A DNA stretch of 54,164 nt from Tepidanaerobacter sp. EBM-38 (GCA_001896545.1 MPOT01000049.1:1-54164); one strand, 5' to 3'; shown: positions 23,954 to 33,262, counted from the stretch's first letter. Notes: generated by a model from the letters alone, not told the origin. Program-made: numbers and translations.

Positions 23954-24589
23954 TTATTCTTCTTCCTGCTCTTCTTTATCTTCTCCAACAAGCTCTGGTT
24001 CTTCGCCTTCTTCCGGAGTTTCAACTTCTTCTTCTTCTTCAAGTTTCGGTGCAAGCACTGAAACAATAACTTCATCCGGGTCGTCAAGAACAGTATTCTT
24101 GTTTCCGATTTTTAAATCTGCCACTGTCAGCGTATCACCAATATCCATATCGGAAATGTCGATTTCTATGTTGTCCAACATATCATTAGGCAGCGATTTT
24201 ACGGTAACTTCTCGTTTCTGATGCTGCAGTACACCGCCTTCTTTGATTCCCTTTGCATCACCTCTAAGGACGATAGGTAGATTGTATTCAACTTCCTCAT
24301 CCATTGATACTTTAAAAAAGTCTACATGTTCCATAGAATTTTTTAAAGCATTCCTCTGAACTTCCTTTATCAGCACTGGAAATGCTTCACCGTTAAGTTC
24401 AAGATTTATAAGGGAGCTTTCACCCCTGCTTTTCAAAATTCTGGACAGTTCCTTGTCGTCAACGCTAATACTCGTGGTTTCGTATCCTTTACCATATACT
24501 ACGGCGGGAACTTTGCCTTCTCTCTTGAGTTTTTTATTTTCACTCTTTGCAGCTTGGCGAACTGCCGCAGTTAAAACTGGATGTTCCAT
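23954..24589 (-). CDS. rplY: ribosomal protein L25 / general stress protein Ctc
   Basis: 211 residues from ATG 24589, chosen for the AGGAGGG ribosome site 9 bases upstream; the frame extends to 24643 without support. The L25 5S-rRNA-binding domain covers about 1-92 (LKREGKVPAVVYGKG), a TL5/Ctc beta domain covers about 95-185 (EEVEYNLPIVLRGDAKGIKEGG), and the C-terminal 30 residues are strongly acidic. It has its own promoter and precedes pth as in B. subtilis ctc-pth. Confidence 0.93.
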   Translation of the reverse strand: MEHPVLTAAVRQAAKSENKKLKREGKVPAVVYGKGYETTSISVDDKELSRILKSRGESSLINLELNGEAFPVLIKEVQRNALKNSMEHVDFFKVSMDEEVEYNLPIVLRGDAKGIKEGGVLQHQKREVTVKSLPNDMLDNIEIDISDMDIGDTLTVADLKIGNKNTVLDDPDEVIVSVLAPKLEEEEEVETPEEGEEPELVGEDKEEQEEE

Positions 24590-24691
24590 TATAGTATCCC
24601 TCCTCATTCTCTCTATTTTAGCCATATCCTCTTTTGTATCCATTAAATATTAAGGCATGGTCATCCTTCGTCCTTTGTCGGTATCCTCTAT

Positions 24692-24720
24692 ATTATACTC
24701 GTCATTTACTTCTAAGGCAA
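24692..24720 (-). promoter_or_regulatory. sigma-A promoter of ctc-pth
   Basis: Minus-strand -35 TTGCCT (24715-24720), 17-base spacer and a perfect -10 TATAAT (24692-24697). In B. subtilis ctc is a SigB gene; no SigB-like GTTT...GGGTAT pattern was seen here. Confidence 0.7.
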
Positions 24721-24772
24721 GTTTTTAATAGAAAAACGCTATCATAGTAAATGCCCATTGACTTTATAATCC

Positions 24773-25714
24773 TCAGTCATCAAATAAGGTGCTAAGTGAC
24801 TTGTTTTCGTGAATTCTCAATATTGCTTCTGCGAAAAGAGGTGCTACCGAAAGCACTTTTATCTTGTCTAATTTTTGACTCTCACGCAGTGGTATTGTAT
24901 TCGTCACAACCACTTCCTCTATAGGAGCTGCTTTCAATCTTTCTATAGCAGGGCCTGACAGTACCGGATGCGTGCAGCAGGCATAGACGGCTTTGGCTCC
25001 CCGTTCAATAAGAGCTTGAGCCCCCAAAGTAAGGGTGCCCGCCGTATCTATCATATCATCCACTATAATTACAGTTTTACCGGAAACTTTTCCTATTATG
25101 TTCATAACTTCGGCTACATTTGGTTCAGGGCGGCGCTTATCGATGATTGCAAGGGGAGTAACCAAACGGTCTGCCAACTCTCTAGCCCGAGTTACACCAC
25201 CAACATCAGGAGATACAACCACTACATCTGTTAAGCCTTTATTTTTGAAATAATCCGCTAAAATAGGCATAGCCTTTAGGTGGTCTACGGGGAAATTGAA
25301 GAATCCCTGGATTTGTCCGGCATGTAAATCCATCGTGAGCACGCGGTTTGCTCCGGCAGCAGTAAGTATATCTGCAAGCATTTTAGCCGTGATTGGATCA
25401 CGGGAACGAGCTTTGCGATCCTGCCTGGCATAGCCGTAGTATGGTATAACGGCAGTTATACGGCCTGCAGATGCCCTCATCATAGCATCAATCATTATAA
25501 GCATTTCCATGATACTGTCATTCACCGGGTAAGAAAAGGGCTGAACCACAAATACATCTGCCCCTCTTACCGTTTCTTTTATTCTTACTTGTATTTCCCC
25601 ATCACTAAAGGTACCGACCCATGAGTCACCCAAAGATATACCTAAGTGTTTTGCGATTTCTTTGGCAAGGTTTGGGTTGGCATTGCCCGTAAAAACCTCT
25701 AGCCTACTTTCCAT
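24773..25714 (-). CDS. prs: ribose-phosphate pyrophosphokinase
   Basis: 313 residues. Family motifs include [15 protein letters not shown], the [18 protein letters not shown] segment, [14 protein letters not shown] and the PRPP-binding loop [14 protein letters not shown]. It makes PRPP from ribose 5-phosphate and ATP for nucleotide, His and Trp synthesis. The start overlaps the glmU stop by 11 bases, the conserved glmU-prs pair. Confidence 0.97.
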   Translation of the reverse strand: MESRLEVFTGNANPNLAKEIAKHLGISLGDSWVGTFSDGEIQVRIKETVRGADVFVVQPFSYPVNDSIMEMLIMIDAMMRASAGRITAVIPYYGYARQDRKARSRDPITAKMLADILTAAGANRVLTMDLHAGQIQGFFNFPVDHLKAMPILADYFKNKGLTDVVVVSPDVGGVTRARELADRLVTPLAIIDKRRPEPNVAEVMNIIGKVSGKTVIIVDDMIDTAGTLTLGAQALIERGAKAVYACCTHPVLSGPAIERLKAAPIEEVVVTNTIPLRESQKLDKIKVLSVAPLFAEAILRIHENKSLSTLFDD

Positions 25715-27104
25715 CGCCTTCTACTCCTCCTTTTAAATTGTGATTTCGTGTTGCAGCCCATCCTATTTTATTTTCCTGTCTTGCACGAGCTATGGCTAGG
25801 GAGTCCTCCGGCACTTCTTTGGTAATGGTGGACCCTGCCGCTACATAAGAACCGGCTTTTACGGTAACCGGTGCTACCAGGTTTGAATTGCATCCAACAA
25901 AGGCATTGTCTTCTACCACGGTCTGATGTTTTTTGTATCCATCATAATTTACAAAAATCACCCCGGCACCGATATTTATATGCTTTCCTAAAACTGCATC
26001 CCCTACATAGGACAGATGCGGTATTTTAGTGCCTTCGCCAACTTTTGCATTCTTAAGCTCTACAAAATCCCCCACTTTTACCTTCGAAGAAAGTTTGCAG
26101 CCCGGTCGAAGATTGGAGTAAGGACCAATCTTGACACCTTCTTCTAGAATACATTCATCGATTTGACTCATGCTTATTTCGCAACAGTCCCCGATAACAG
26201 TATCTTTTATACGGCTAGGGCCTATGATAGTGCAGCCTTCTCCTATCTGGGTTTTGCCTTCTAACATAACTCCAGGATAAATAGTAGTGTCTTTCCCGAT
26301 TTTAACTTCGCAATCCACCATGCATGTACCGGGGTTGATAAAAGTTACGCCTTCATCCATCCAGCCATCAATGATTTTTTTCTGCATGAGACTCTGCACT
26401 TCGGCTAATTGGCGTCGGTTATTAATCCCATGGAGTTCCTCAGGATTCTCAAGCTCAAAAGCAACTACTTTCTTGCCTTCTTGATTTAAAATTTTCACAA
26501 CATCAGTAAGGTAGTATTCGCCTTGGCGATTATTATTCCCTACTTTTGAAAGAGCGGAAAATACCGATAATGTATCAAAACAGTAAAAACCAGCATTTAT
26601 CTCATTGATTGCCCTTTCCTGTCTATTGGCATCTTTATGCTCTCGAATATCAAGGACTCTGCCGCCTTCCCTTATTATCCTGCCATAACCGGTAGGATCG
26701 GCAACTTTTGCCGTCATCACCGTAGCATTAGCGTTTCGTTCTCGATGAAAGCATGCCATTTTTTCGATACTTTCCGCTGTAACCATAGGCATATCCCCGT
26801 ATAAAACGACAAAATGGGTACTGCCTTTAACAGCGCTTTGTGCTTGCATCAATGCATGGCCGGTGCCTTTTTGTTCTTTTTGAATTATAAATTCAATATC
26901 TTCATTTGCATAGGTTTCTCTTATCTTTTCGGAATCCTTGCCGACTACCACGACTATTTTGTTTGCTCCCGCATATCTGGCTGCATTTATCACATGTGTC
27001 AATATAGGTAGCCCGCAGACTTTGTGCAGCACTTTAGGTATATCGGATTTCATGCGGGTTCCCTCACCTGCTGCGAGAATTACAGCCGTAAAATCCTCCA
27101 TCAT
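25704..27104 (-). CDS. glmU: bifunctional UDP-GlcNAc pyrophosphorylase / GlcN-1-P acetyltransferase
   Basis: 466 residues. The uridyltransferase domain (1-230) has [20 protein letters not shown] and VVLYGDMPM; the left-handed beta-helix acetyltransferase domain (about 250-460) has hexapeptide repeats ending in [22 protein letters not shown]. It makes UDP-GlcNAc for peptidoglycan. AGGAGG precedes tandem ATGs, the first used. It lies between spoVG and prs as in B. subtilis. Confidence 0.97.
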   Translation of the reverse strand: MMEDFTAVILAAGEGTRMKSDIPKVLHKVCGLPILTHVINAARYAGANKIVVVVGKDSEKIRETYANEDIEFIIQKEQKGTGHALMQAQSAVKGSTHFVVLYGDMPMVTAESIEKMACFHRERNANATVMTAKVADPTGYGRIIREGGRVLDIREHKDANRQERAINEINAGFYCFDTLSVFSALSKVGNNNRQGEYYLTDVVKILNQEGKKVVAFELENPEELHGINNRRQLAEVQSLMQKKIIDGWMDEGVTFINPGTCMVDCEVKIGKDTTIYPGVMLEGKTQIGEGCTIIGPSRIKDTVIGDCCEISMSQIDECILEEGVKIGPYSNLRPGCKLSSKVKVGDFVELKNAKVGEGTKIPHLSYVGDAVLGKHINIGAGVIFVNYDGYKKHQTVVEDNAFVGCNSNLVAPVTVKAGSYVAAGSTITKEVPEDSLAIARARQENKIGWAATRNHNLKGGVEGDGK

Positions 27105-27223
27105 AACCCTCCTAAGCTTTCTTAAAATCCACTTTTATAAATCAACTATGCATTTATCTTTTTAAAGCTTATTTCCAATGTAAATAACGTTTGCTTTTAA
27201 TTTTTGAGTATTTCGAAAAACTA

Positions 27224-27243
27224 GGGACATCCTAAGATGTCCC
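27224..27243 (-). terminator. spoVG terminator
   Basis: GGGACATC (27224-27231) and GATGTCCC (27236-27243) form a perfect 8-base-pair stem with a 4-base loop, followed on the minus strand by TAGTTTTTC. It starts 5 bases past the spoVG stop. Any glmU promoter would have to lie between here and 27104; none is convincing. Confidence 0.75.
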
Positions 27244-27247
27244 AAAT

Positions 27248-27505
27248 CTATTCTATTGCACTATAATAATGATTTAAAATCGTTTCCTGTATCTTTGCCC
27301 TTGCTTCGGCACTAATGGGATGTGCAACATCTTTGAATTTTCCATCTGGAGTTCGCCTGCTGGGCATAGCAATAAACAGGCCATTCTGACCTTCTATTAT
27401 ACGGATATCATGCACCACGAACTCGTCATCGAAAGTAATAGATACAACCGCTTTCATCTTTCCCCCTTCTGCAACTTTACGTATGCGGACATCGGTAATA
27501 TTCAT
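27248..27505 (-). CDS. spoVG: septation/sporulation regulator SpoVG
   Basis: 85 residues, compared with about 84-97 usual. It begins [11 protein letters not shown] and has the family core [19 protein letters not shown] and [21 protein letters not shown]. SpoVG is a small nucleic-acid-binding protein with roles in asymmetric septation and in virulence or stress regulation. It is preceded by a SigH-type promoter and a 220-base leader, and followed by a terminator. Confidence 0.97.
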   Translation of the reverse strand: MNITDVRIRKVAEGGKMKAVVSITFDDEFVVHDIRIIEGQNGLFIAMPSRRTPDGKFKDVAHPISAEARAKIQETILNHYYSAIE

Positions 27506-27599
27506 CGGCGCTACCTCCTGGGAAAATTTTAGTGTAATTAAGTCTTGCCCCTGGCAATAAATAAATTATACACTAAGTATTTTAATACTTTTGTGTTAA

Positions 27600-27628
27600 A
27601 ATTTCTATAAAAAAGTCAAAAATCCTCC
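27600..27628 (-). promoter_or_regulatory. SigH-type promoter of spoVG
   Basis: On the minus strand GGAGGATTT (27620-27628) matches the SigH -35 pattern RNAGGAWWW, and ATAGAAATT (27600-27608) matches RNNGAATWW with one change, at an 11-base spacing. In B. subtilis spoVG is a classic SigH gene, which supports the call. A palindrome AAGTATT-TT-AATACTT (27575-27590) and a TATAAT (27566-27571 region) follow downstream. Confidence 0.65.
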
Positions 27629-27728
27629 TAATATCTTCATAAGATTAAAATAAAATTATATTTACTCCTCCAAGCACCTCAGCCCGCTGTGAAAGATGTA
27701 ATAATTGGCGGTATTGTAAAATATTGTC

Positions 27729-28538
27729 TTATAATAATTTGTCATTTATATTAATATAAATCTTTCCCTCATTTGTATCTATTCTTTTTAGAATCAAAAG
27801 TGATGTAAAATCCCTTACAAGCTTCTCTTTCGGCACAGCAGTAGTAACTACCATAGCAGTACCTATTACTTCAGCTTTGAATTCCGCCGCAAGTTCCATC
27901 ATCCCACGAGCCGTACCGCCGCCTTTCATAAAATCATCTACAATTAAAACCTTAGCATTTTCCGGCAGTGCTCGTTTAGCAAGGGACATATTATGAATTT
28001 TTTGACCGGACCCGGATACATAACTGATACTAACCGATGGTCCTTCTGTTACACGACTATCTCTTCGAGCTGATACCATTGGAACATTTAAGGCTCTCGC
28101 CGTCATAATGGCTATTGGTATGCCCTTGGTTTCTACCGTCAGCACATGGGTTGGGTTGCGGTCAATAAACAGTTGGGCAAAAATTTCTCCAATGATGCGC
28201 GAATACACTGGCGAAAATACGGCATCGGTCATATAAAGATAACCTCCGGGAATTATTCGCTTTTCTTCCTGTAAGATTTTACAAAAGTCTTGTAAAAAAT
28301 TCTGTATGTCCTGCTTGGACCTTTGAGTGCGATAGCGCACCCCTCCTGATGCCCCGGGAATAGTAACAATTTCTCCTTCGCCCGCATTTATAAAAGCGTT
28401 TTTAATAATATCCAAGTCTTCACTTATAGAGGACTTGGCTGCACCAAGTCGTTTTGCAAAGTAGTTGAGAGAAATAACCTTGTTTGGGTTTTCAGACAGC
28501 GTTTTTGAAATCAGAGCAATCCTATCACTGCGCCTCAT
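27729..28538 (-). CDS. purR: purine operon repressor PurR
   Basis: 269 residues. The N-terminal winged helix (about 1-73, MRRSDRIALISKTLSENPNK) is followed by a phosphoribosyltransferase-fold domain with the PRPP-binding motif VLIVDDFMKGGGTARGM. The family represses purine genes, with PRPP relieving repression. Gene order next to spoVG matches Firmicutes, except that the yabJ/ridA gene found between them in B. subtilis is absent. It starts 11 bases after the nucleotidyltransferase stop. Confidence 0.95.
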   Translation of the reverse strand: MRRSDRIALISKTLSENPNKVISLNYFAKRLGAAKSSISEDLDIIKNAFINAGEGEIVTIPGASGGVRYRTQRSKQDIQNFLQDFCKILQEEKRIIPGGYLYMTDAVFSPVYSRIIGEIFAQLFIDRNPTHVLTVETKGIPIAIMTARALNVPMVSARRDSRVTEGPSVSISYVSGSGQKIHNMSLAKRALPENAKVLIVDDFMKGGGTARGMMELAAEFKAEVIGTAMVVTTAVPKEKLVRDFTSLLILKRIDTNEGKIYININDKLL

Positions 28539-28549
28539 GTAAAATCCCC

Positions 28550-29287
28550 CTAGCTTAGTACTCTTTCGGCAAGTTCAAGATCACTTTCCTTATCTACATC
28601 GGTTCCAATCTCGGGATAATCACTAATCACTGCTTGTGCCTTTATGCCAAACAAATCTGACACACGCTTTTCCAACTGCTCAATGGTAAGTGTACCCATT
28701 AAAAACTTAAATATAGTACCTATTCCCAGTATCTGCGCAAGCTTCCACGGCTTTTTTCTATAGACCATAAAGTTTTCGGCTTGTTTTATACATTTTTTTA
28801 CTGTACTGACTTTTACAATCACTAAGTTGCCCCCGGTAAATGTGCCGTCTTTTATCTTCACATATGTACGCTTAACTTTCGGGTATTTTTTCTCATTTGC
28901 CTCTTTTCGAACTATTGGGTAATAAAATTCCGCATCAGATTTTAGCGATTTTTCTACAAAATCTCTGATAGCCTCAGGGGTTATCATAGGAATATCTGAG
29001 GTTGAGATTAAAACCAAATCATCGTCATGAAAAATCTCGACACCCTTTAATATATTATCCGTCATTGAAGGCCCACCGTTAACAATTATATCCACATGAT
29101 TCTCAAGGGGCAAAAGCTCTTCCTTAGGCCCCACAACTGCAATAGTATCAATAAACTCCAACGCTTTCATGGCATCGATTATGTACTTTATCATTTCTTT
29201 GCCGCAAATTTTGATAAGTGCTTTGTTGCAACAGGATTTGCTTAAATTGCAATCTTCTTGTGAACCGGCCAAAATAAGGGCCTTCAT
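28550..29287 (-). CDS. MobA-like NTP transferase family protein
   Basis: 245 residues. The nucleotidyltransferase fold is indicated by MKALILAG at the start, KALIKICGKEMIKYIIDAM, LVLISTSDIPMITPEAI (metal-binding Asp) and GGNLVIVKV. The usual GxGxRM loop is replaced by a Cys-rich stretch (SQEDCNLSKSCCNK). Related proteins occur next to ispE/purR in other Clostridia; substrate unknown, possibly a molybdopterin-, sugar- or alditol-phosphate nucleotidyl transfer. Its start overlaps the GntR gene stop by 4 bases. Confidence 0.7.
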   Translation of the reverse strand: MKALILAGSQEDCNLSKSCCNKALIKICGKEMIKYIIDAMKALEFIDTIAVVGPKEELLPLENHVDIIVNGGPSMTDNILKGVEIFHDDDLVLISTSDIPMITPEAIRDFVEKSLKSDAEFYYPIVRKEANEKKYPKVKRTYVKIKDGTFTGGNLVIVKVSTVKKCIKQAENFMVYRKKPWKLAQILGIGTIFKFLMGTLTIEQLEKRVSDLFGIKAQAVISDYPEIGTDVDKESDLELAERVLS

Positions 29288-29982
29288 AATGGTTCCTCCT
29301 CAAAATCCATTTGCTTTCTAAGTATATTCATCACATTGTATTCTACTTTATAAATATGCTCTTTGGCAAGTTTTTCAGCATTTTCAATATCCCCTTGTTT
29401 TATAGCATCAAAGATTTCTTTATGCTCTGACAAAACACTCTTTAGCCGAACAGGATTGCTAAAAGACTGAACACGGAATCTGTCTATCTGTTCTTTTAGG
29501 TTATTTATCATCTGGGCAAGCCTATTATTTCTCGAAGCACTGAATAATATTTGGTGAAATTCAGCATCTTTTTCAATTACTTTATCTATATCGTTTCTCC
29601 CTACGGCTTCAGAGATTTCTTTTAATATATTATCAAGGGTTTTAACTTCTTCATCAGTAATACGGTCGGCTGCCAGAGCTGCAGCTAAGCCTTCTAGGCT
29701 GCTGCGAATTTCAAAGACCTCAGCAACATCTTTTAAGGTAAGTCCCGCCACATAGGCACCTTTGCGGGGAACCATAACTACCAAGCCTTCAAGTTCTAAC
29801 TTTCGTATGGCTTCACGCACAGGCGTTCTGGAAACTCCCATTTCTTCGGCCAGTTGAACCTCCATTAGCCTTTCACCCGGTTTTAACTTACCGCTTAAAA
29901 TTGCCTCTCTCATTGCTGCGAAAACCAAATCCCTAAGGGGTTTATAGTTGTCCAATTTTATCGTAGAAAATCTATTGCTCAA
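29284..29982 (-). CDS. GntR-family (FadR/FCD) transcriptional regulator
   Basis: 232 residues. The winged helix at about 15-80 (AILSGKLKPGERLMEVQLAEEMGVSRTPVREAIRKLE) is the GntR signature, and an FCD ligand domain covers about 90-220 (ADRITDEEVKTLDN, AEFHQILFSASRNNRL). Members of this subfamily respond to organic acids or their derivatives. It starts 12 bases after ispE, so it is transcribed within the ispE-purR cluster; the target and ligand cannot be read here. Confidence 0.88.
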   Translation of the reverse strand: MSNRFSTIKLDNYKPLRDLVFAAMREAILSGKLKPGERLMEVQLAEEMGVSRTPVREAIRKLELEGLVVMVPRKGAYVAGLTLKDVAEVFEIRSSLEGLAAALAADRITDEEVKTLDNILKEISEAVGRNDIDKVIEKDAEFHQILFSASRNNRLAQMINNLKEQIDRFRVQSFSNPVRLKSVLSEHKEIFDAIKQGDIENAEKLAKEHIYKVEYNVMNILRKQMDFEEEPL

Positions 29983-29994
29983 AATACATCCTCC

Positions 29995-30849
29995 TCATTC
30001 CGTTTTGGTCACAAAAATCCAGTTATCTGTACCTGCAAAATCATCAGCCGCTCTTTTGGCATCCCGAATATTTTCAAAAATGCCGAAAACACTGGGACCG
30101 CTGCCCGACATAACACTGCCCAATGCTCCTTTTTCTAACATGCGTTTTTTTATATCGCCAAGCTCAGGATAAAGTCTTATCGTAACTTCTTCCAAGACAT
30201 TGCAAAGGCCTGAAGCTATTTTATCGATATCCTGATGCTCTATATAATCTATCATAGCTTTTGTATCTGGTCGGATTTTTATGTTTTTTACATCCAGTCT
30301 ATTGTATACCTCTTTTGTAGAAATGCAATATGGTGGTTTTACAAGAAGTATGCTAAGGCCCGATAGGGATTTTAAAGGAGTCAGTTGTTCACCTATGCCG
30401 CGTGCAAAAGCGGTTTTGCCCAAAATACAAAAAGGTACATCTGCACCGATTCTTTCTCCCAAAGTCATTAACTCGTCCTTAGGTATTTTTAACTCAAAAA
30501 GCTCATTTATACCTATAATAACCGCTGCCGCATCTGAACTGCCTCCTGCCAGTCCTGCCGCTAATGGGATGTTTTTGTGTATATCGATTGACACCCCAGC
30601 ATCAAGCTCATATTCTTTCATCATGAGCTCGGCAGCTTGGTAAGCCAGATTGCTTTCATCTTGAGGCAGTTTTTTGCAGTTTGTGTTTAAAACTATATCG
30701 CGCTGAGAAAGTAATTCTATTGAGATTATATCCTTTAATGCAATTGTTTGCATAATCATTTCAACTTCATGATAGCCGTCAAGTCTTTTAAAAAGCACAT
30801 CAAGGGTCAAGTTTATCTTGCCCCTTGCATCTATATCCAATTTCTTCAA
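29995..30849 (-). CDS. ispE: 4-diphosphocytidyl-2-C-methyl-D-erythritol kinase
   Basis: About 284 residues. GHMP kinase motifs: ARGKINLTLDVLFKRLDGYHEVEMIMQ at the N-terminus, the ATP loop IPLAAGLAGGSSDAAA, and VMSGSGPSVFGIF near the C-terminus. The start is one of several TTG codons: TTG 30849 is 8 bases after GAGGGG, with TTG 30852 the close alternative; no ATG fits. It phosphorylates CDP-ME in the MEP isoprenoid pathway. It is the first gene of the ispE-gntR-NTP transferase-purR cluster. Confidence 0.93.
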   Translation of the reverse strand: MKKLDIDARGKINLTLDVLFKRLDGYHEVEMIMQTIALKDIISIELLSQRDIVLNTNCKKLPQDESNLAYQAAELMMKEYELDAGVSIDIHKNIPLAAGLAGGSSDAAAVIIGINELFELKIPKDELMTLGERIGADVPFCILGKTAFARGIGEQLTPLKSLSGLSILLVKPPYCISTKEVYNRLDVKNIKIRPDTKAMIDYIEHQDIDKIASGLCNVLEEVTIRLYPELGDIKKRMLEKGALGSVMSGSGPSVFGIFENIRDAKRAADDFAGTDNWIFVTKTE

Positions 30850-30996
30850 CAACTTTTCCCCTCTCAACGCAAAGTAATAATAACATCCATATTTATATAT
30901 TTCACAAAAAACCTTAAAATCCTGCTAGTTTAAAAAACTAAAGTGTTGTTGTGATTAAAAAATATTTTTCAGTTTTTCTATAAATGTACATAATAA

Positions 30997-31039
30997 GGGA
31001 GCATGGAAAACTACTTAAAAATAGTTTTAATATGCTCCC
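30997..31039 (-). terminator. hairpin/terminator after the SPOCS-LysM gene
   Basis: GGGAGCAT (30997-31004) pairs with ATGCTCCC (31032-31039), and AAAACTA (31007-31013) pairs with TAGTTTT (31022-31028). The minus-strand T-tract is weak (TTATTAT). It lies 25 bases past the stop at 31064. Confidence 0.55.
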
Positions 31040-31063
31040 GGAAATTATATTTTTCAAACATTT

Positions 31064-32710
31064 TTATACTCTCGGTATGATCAACTGTTGGCCGGGCATG
31101 ATCGCATCGGGATTTGCAATGTTGTTTGCGGAAACTATGGACTCTATGGTAACATTGTATCTCTTGGCTATGAGCCAGAGTGTATCTCCTTTCTGAACAA
31201 TGTATATGGTCATGGAAGGCTTTTCTTTTTCTTTTTCTTTTTCTTTCTCTTCTTTTTCTTCTTTTTCTTCCTTCTCCTCTTCCTCTGGTTCTATTACATT
31301 TACAACTATATCGATTTGAATCATCTCGGTTACCTTTGCAAAAAGGCCTAGAACCGCCCTGACTTCAAACCTCCGAGGTTCATTGGGTATTGTGGATGAT
31401 GAGCAGTGCTCTACCAATACGTCAAAGTCAAGCATCATATCTTCTTCGGCACCGGGAATCTCAACAAAAGTAGTAAAATCAACCTCGTGTTCCATAAAAT
31501 GCAGCGGCTGCTGTGGTGCACCCTCTGGAACATTTGCTACGTAAAGGGTTTCCAGTGTAATTACTCCCTCTACAACCACTTTGCCATCCAATATCCGGGC
31601 CTCGGTAACCTTGGCCTTACAATTTGTTCTGTAAATCTGCTCAATATCAGGTTTTTCCTCAGGCACACTGAGCACATCTTTTATGACAATCTCGTTTTCA
31701 TCTTCTCCAATAACTTGATCCAGTTTTAAACGGGTTTTTTCTACCTCAAGTTTCTCAGATGGGCTGAAAACATCAACAACAATCTGCATAATCCTGGTTT
31801 CGAAAACTTTTGCCCTTATTTTTAAAATTGCTTCTATTGTTATACTTCTTTCATCTTTTCTGCGCCCTTTGATATGTTCCACTTCTACTCTTACAAACTT
31901 TGCCATGCCTTCTTGTGCACCTGGTATTTCTACAAATTGAGTAAACGGTATCTCAACCTCCATAAAATGCACCGGCTGCAGAGGTTGCCCCTGTGAGGCT
32001 ATTGCAACATATAAAATTCCGACTTCCAAAACACCTTCAATAATAATCTTGTTTTTAATAATTTTAGTAGATGTTTCTCGGGCTTTGGCCTCAATCTGGA
32101 GTACCTGCTCAATATCAGGCTTTTCTTCCGGTACTCCCACATCACTTTTGACGATATTCTGAGCTCGTGCTTCTCCTATGACATCCTCAATACGCAAGGT
32201 CTTTTTAAGTACCTGTAAATCTTCCGGCCCATAAGCATCGGTAACTATTTCAATTTCTACCCGTCTGGTCACTTTTACCAAGAACATAACAATAATCCTT
32301 ACTTTGATTTCTCTGGGCCGATTTGGATCGAAGCTGTGCTGGATATGTTCGATCTTTGCTCTGACGCGCACATCCATGTTCTTTGTAACTCCGGGAATCT
32401 TTACGAAAAAGCTGAAATCAACTTGCCCTTCTACAAAATGAACCGGTTGCTTCGGCTGTCCTTCAGGCACAATAGCTACATACATTGCATTTACATCGAT
32501 ATTTCCTTCAACTATGACTTTGCCTATCTTGGAATCAAGAATCTCTGTATCTAATTTTTCGGTGTCCAGGGTAGCATCCACCGATATTACCCGTTCTATG
32601 TCCGGTTTTACATCAGGCAATATTATTGTACCTTCTACAATAGTTTGAGTCCTGTCTTCGCCTACTACCTGGTCAACCCTGACCCGTTCCTTAGTCAATA
32701 CTACACCCAT
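31064..32710 (-). CDS. SPOCS (DUF3794) triple-repeat protein with C-terminal LysM
   Basis: 548 residues. Three SPOCS/DUF3794 repeats of about 150 residues each contain parallel segments (EGNIDVNAMYVAIVPEGQPK / EGVLEVGILYVAIASQGQP / EGVITLETLYVANVPEGAP, each followed by QPVHFMEVE-like sequence). A 25-residue Glu/Lys tract links to a LysM domain (YIVQKGDTLWLIAKRYNV). Such proteins, including SafA/SpoVID-like coat morphogens, act in the spore coat or cortex. No signal peptide, consistent with a mother-cell protein. It is monocistronic with a terminator-like hairpin after it. The exact coat role is unknown. Confidence 0.85.
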   Translation of the reverse strand: MGVVLTKERVRVDQVVGEDRTQTIVEGTIILPDVKPDIERVISVDATLDTEKLDTEILDSKIGKVIVEGNIDVNAMYVAIVPEGQPKQPVHFVEGQVDFSFFVKIPGVTKNMDVRVRAKIEHIQHSFDPNRPREIKVRIIVMFLVKVTRRVEIEIVTDAYGPEDLQVLKKTLRIEDVIGEARAQNIVKSDVGVPEEKPDIEQVLQIEAKARETSTKIIKNKIIIEGVLEVGILYVAIASQGQPLQPVHFMEVEIPFTQFVEIPGAQEGMAKFVRVEVEHIKGRRKDERSITIEAILKIRAKVFETRIMQIVVDVFSPSEKLEVEKTRLKLDQVIGEDENEIVIKDVLSVPEEKPDIEQIYRTNCKAKVTEARILDGKVVVEGVITLETLYVANVPEGAPQQPLHFMEHEVDFTTFVEIPGAEEDMMLDFDVLVEHCSSSTIPNEPRRFEVRAVLGLFAKVTEMIQIDIVVNVIEPEEEEKEEKEEKEEKEKEKEKEKPSMTIYIVQKGDTLWLIAKRYNVTIESIVSANNIANPDAIMPGQQLIIPRV

Positions 32711-32752
32711 TTAAATCCTCCTTTCTCTAATAATGCACACCCTTACTCATAT

Positions 32753-32779
32753 AATATATGTTGAGCTTGCCAAATATGT
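32753..32779 (-). promoter_or_regulatory. weak SigE-like promoter candidate for SPOCS-LysM gene
   Basis: On the minus strand ACATATT (32773-32779) and CATATATT (32753-32760) resemble the SigE -35 and -10 elements, but the spacer is 12 bases rather than 13-15. Plausible only because the gene product looks like a mother-cell spore protein. Confidence 0.25.
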
Positions 32780-32837
32780 TACAGATTAAAAAAATACTCT
32801 TTTTAGCAAAGACTTGCTTTGTTTTTGCTTTTTGCTT

Positions 32838-33035
32838 TTATATGGCATCATCAGGTTTATTTTCTTCCTTCTGTTTTGCTTTTTCATCGGTTTCTTTTTT
32901 TTGCAACAGCTTAAACTTTTTACTTTCCTCCAAATCTACTGGTCTATTAGGAAAATCTATAAAAAGCTTTCTTGAAAACAAGTAAAACACCACTAAAATG
33001 ACGCCGGCAAAAATGATAAATATAAGTATATTCAT
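32838..33035 (-). CDS. small single-span membrane protein
   Basis: 65 residues: one N-terminal transmembrane segment (ILIFIIFAGVILVVFYLF) followed by a basic/acidic cytoplasmic tail (KKFKLLQKKETDEKAKQKEE). AAGGAAGAAC lies before the ATG. Family unrecognised. It lies between the SPOCS-LysM gene and the DnaA-box region; a sporulation role is a guess from position. Confidence 0.55.
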   Translation of the reverse strand: MNILIFIIFAGVILVVFYLFSRKLFIDFPNRPVDLEESKKFKLLQKKETDEKAKQKEENKPDDAI

Positions 33036-33186
33036 CTAGTGTTCTTCCTTTCCCATCGACTTTTTTAAAACACTAAAAGCAGCAATACATGTTCAATAAT
33101 ATAATATGAACTGATATTGAAAAGGTGAGTAAAAAAAGACGATAATAAATATTTTTAATCAGCTTAAAATCTTGAAATATCTTGGT

Positions 33187-33240
33187 TTATCCACATTATC
33201 AACAAGTTATCCACATAAAATCCACAATACATGTGGATAA
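33187..33240. promoter_or_regulatory. DnaA-box cluster 1
   Basis: Three exact consensus DnaA boxes: TTATCCACA at 33187-33195 and 33207-33215, and TGTGGATAA (minus orientation) at 33232-33240. Near matches are TTATCAACA (33196-33204) and AAATCCACA (33218-33226). Five boxes in 54 bases of intergenic DNA next to an AT-rich stretch is far above chance. The dnaA gene is not in this window, so a DnaA-binding or titration locus, or an auxiliary origin element, is inferred. Confidence 0.7.
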
Positions 33241-33262
33241 ATCGCAGCAGTAAATAAAAAAA

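Noticed and set aside
23911..24087. N-terminal Lys-rich extension of pth
   Set aside because: This is the Glu-rich tail of ctc read in another phase; the true pth start is TTG 23910 after GGGGGG.
27105..27223. Promoter for glmU-prs
   Set aside because: Several AT-rich near matches exist, but none has both boxes with acceptable spacing.
31207..31290. Plus-strand ORFs rich in F and L across the SPOCS-LysM gene
   Set aside because: They are the complement of the Lys/Glu low-complexity linker of the real minus-strand gene.
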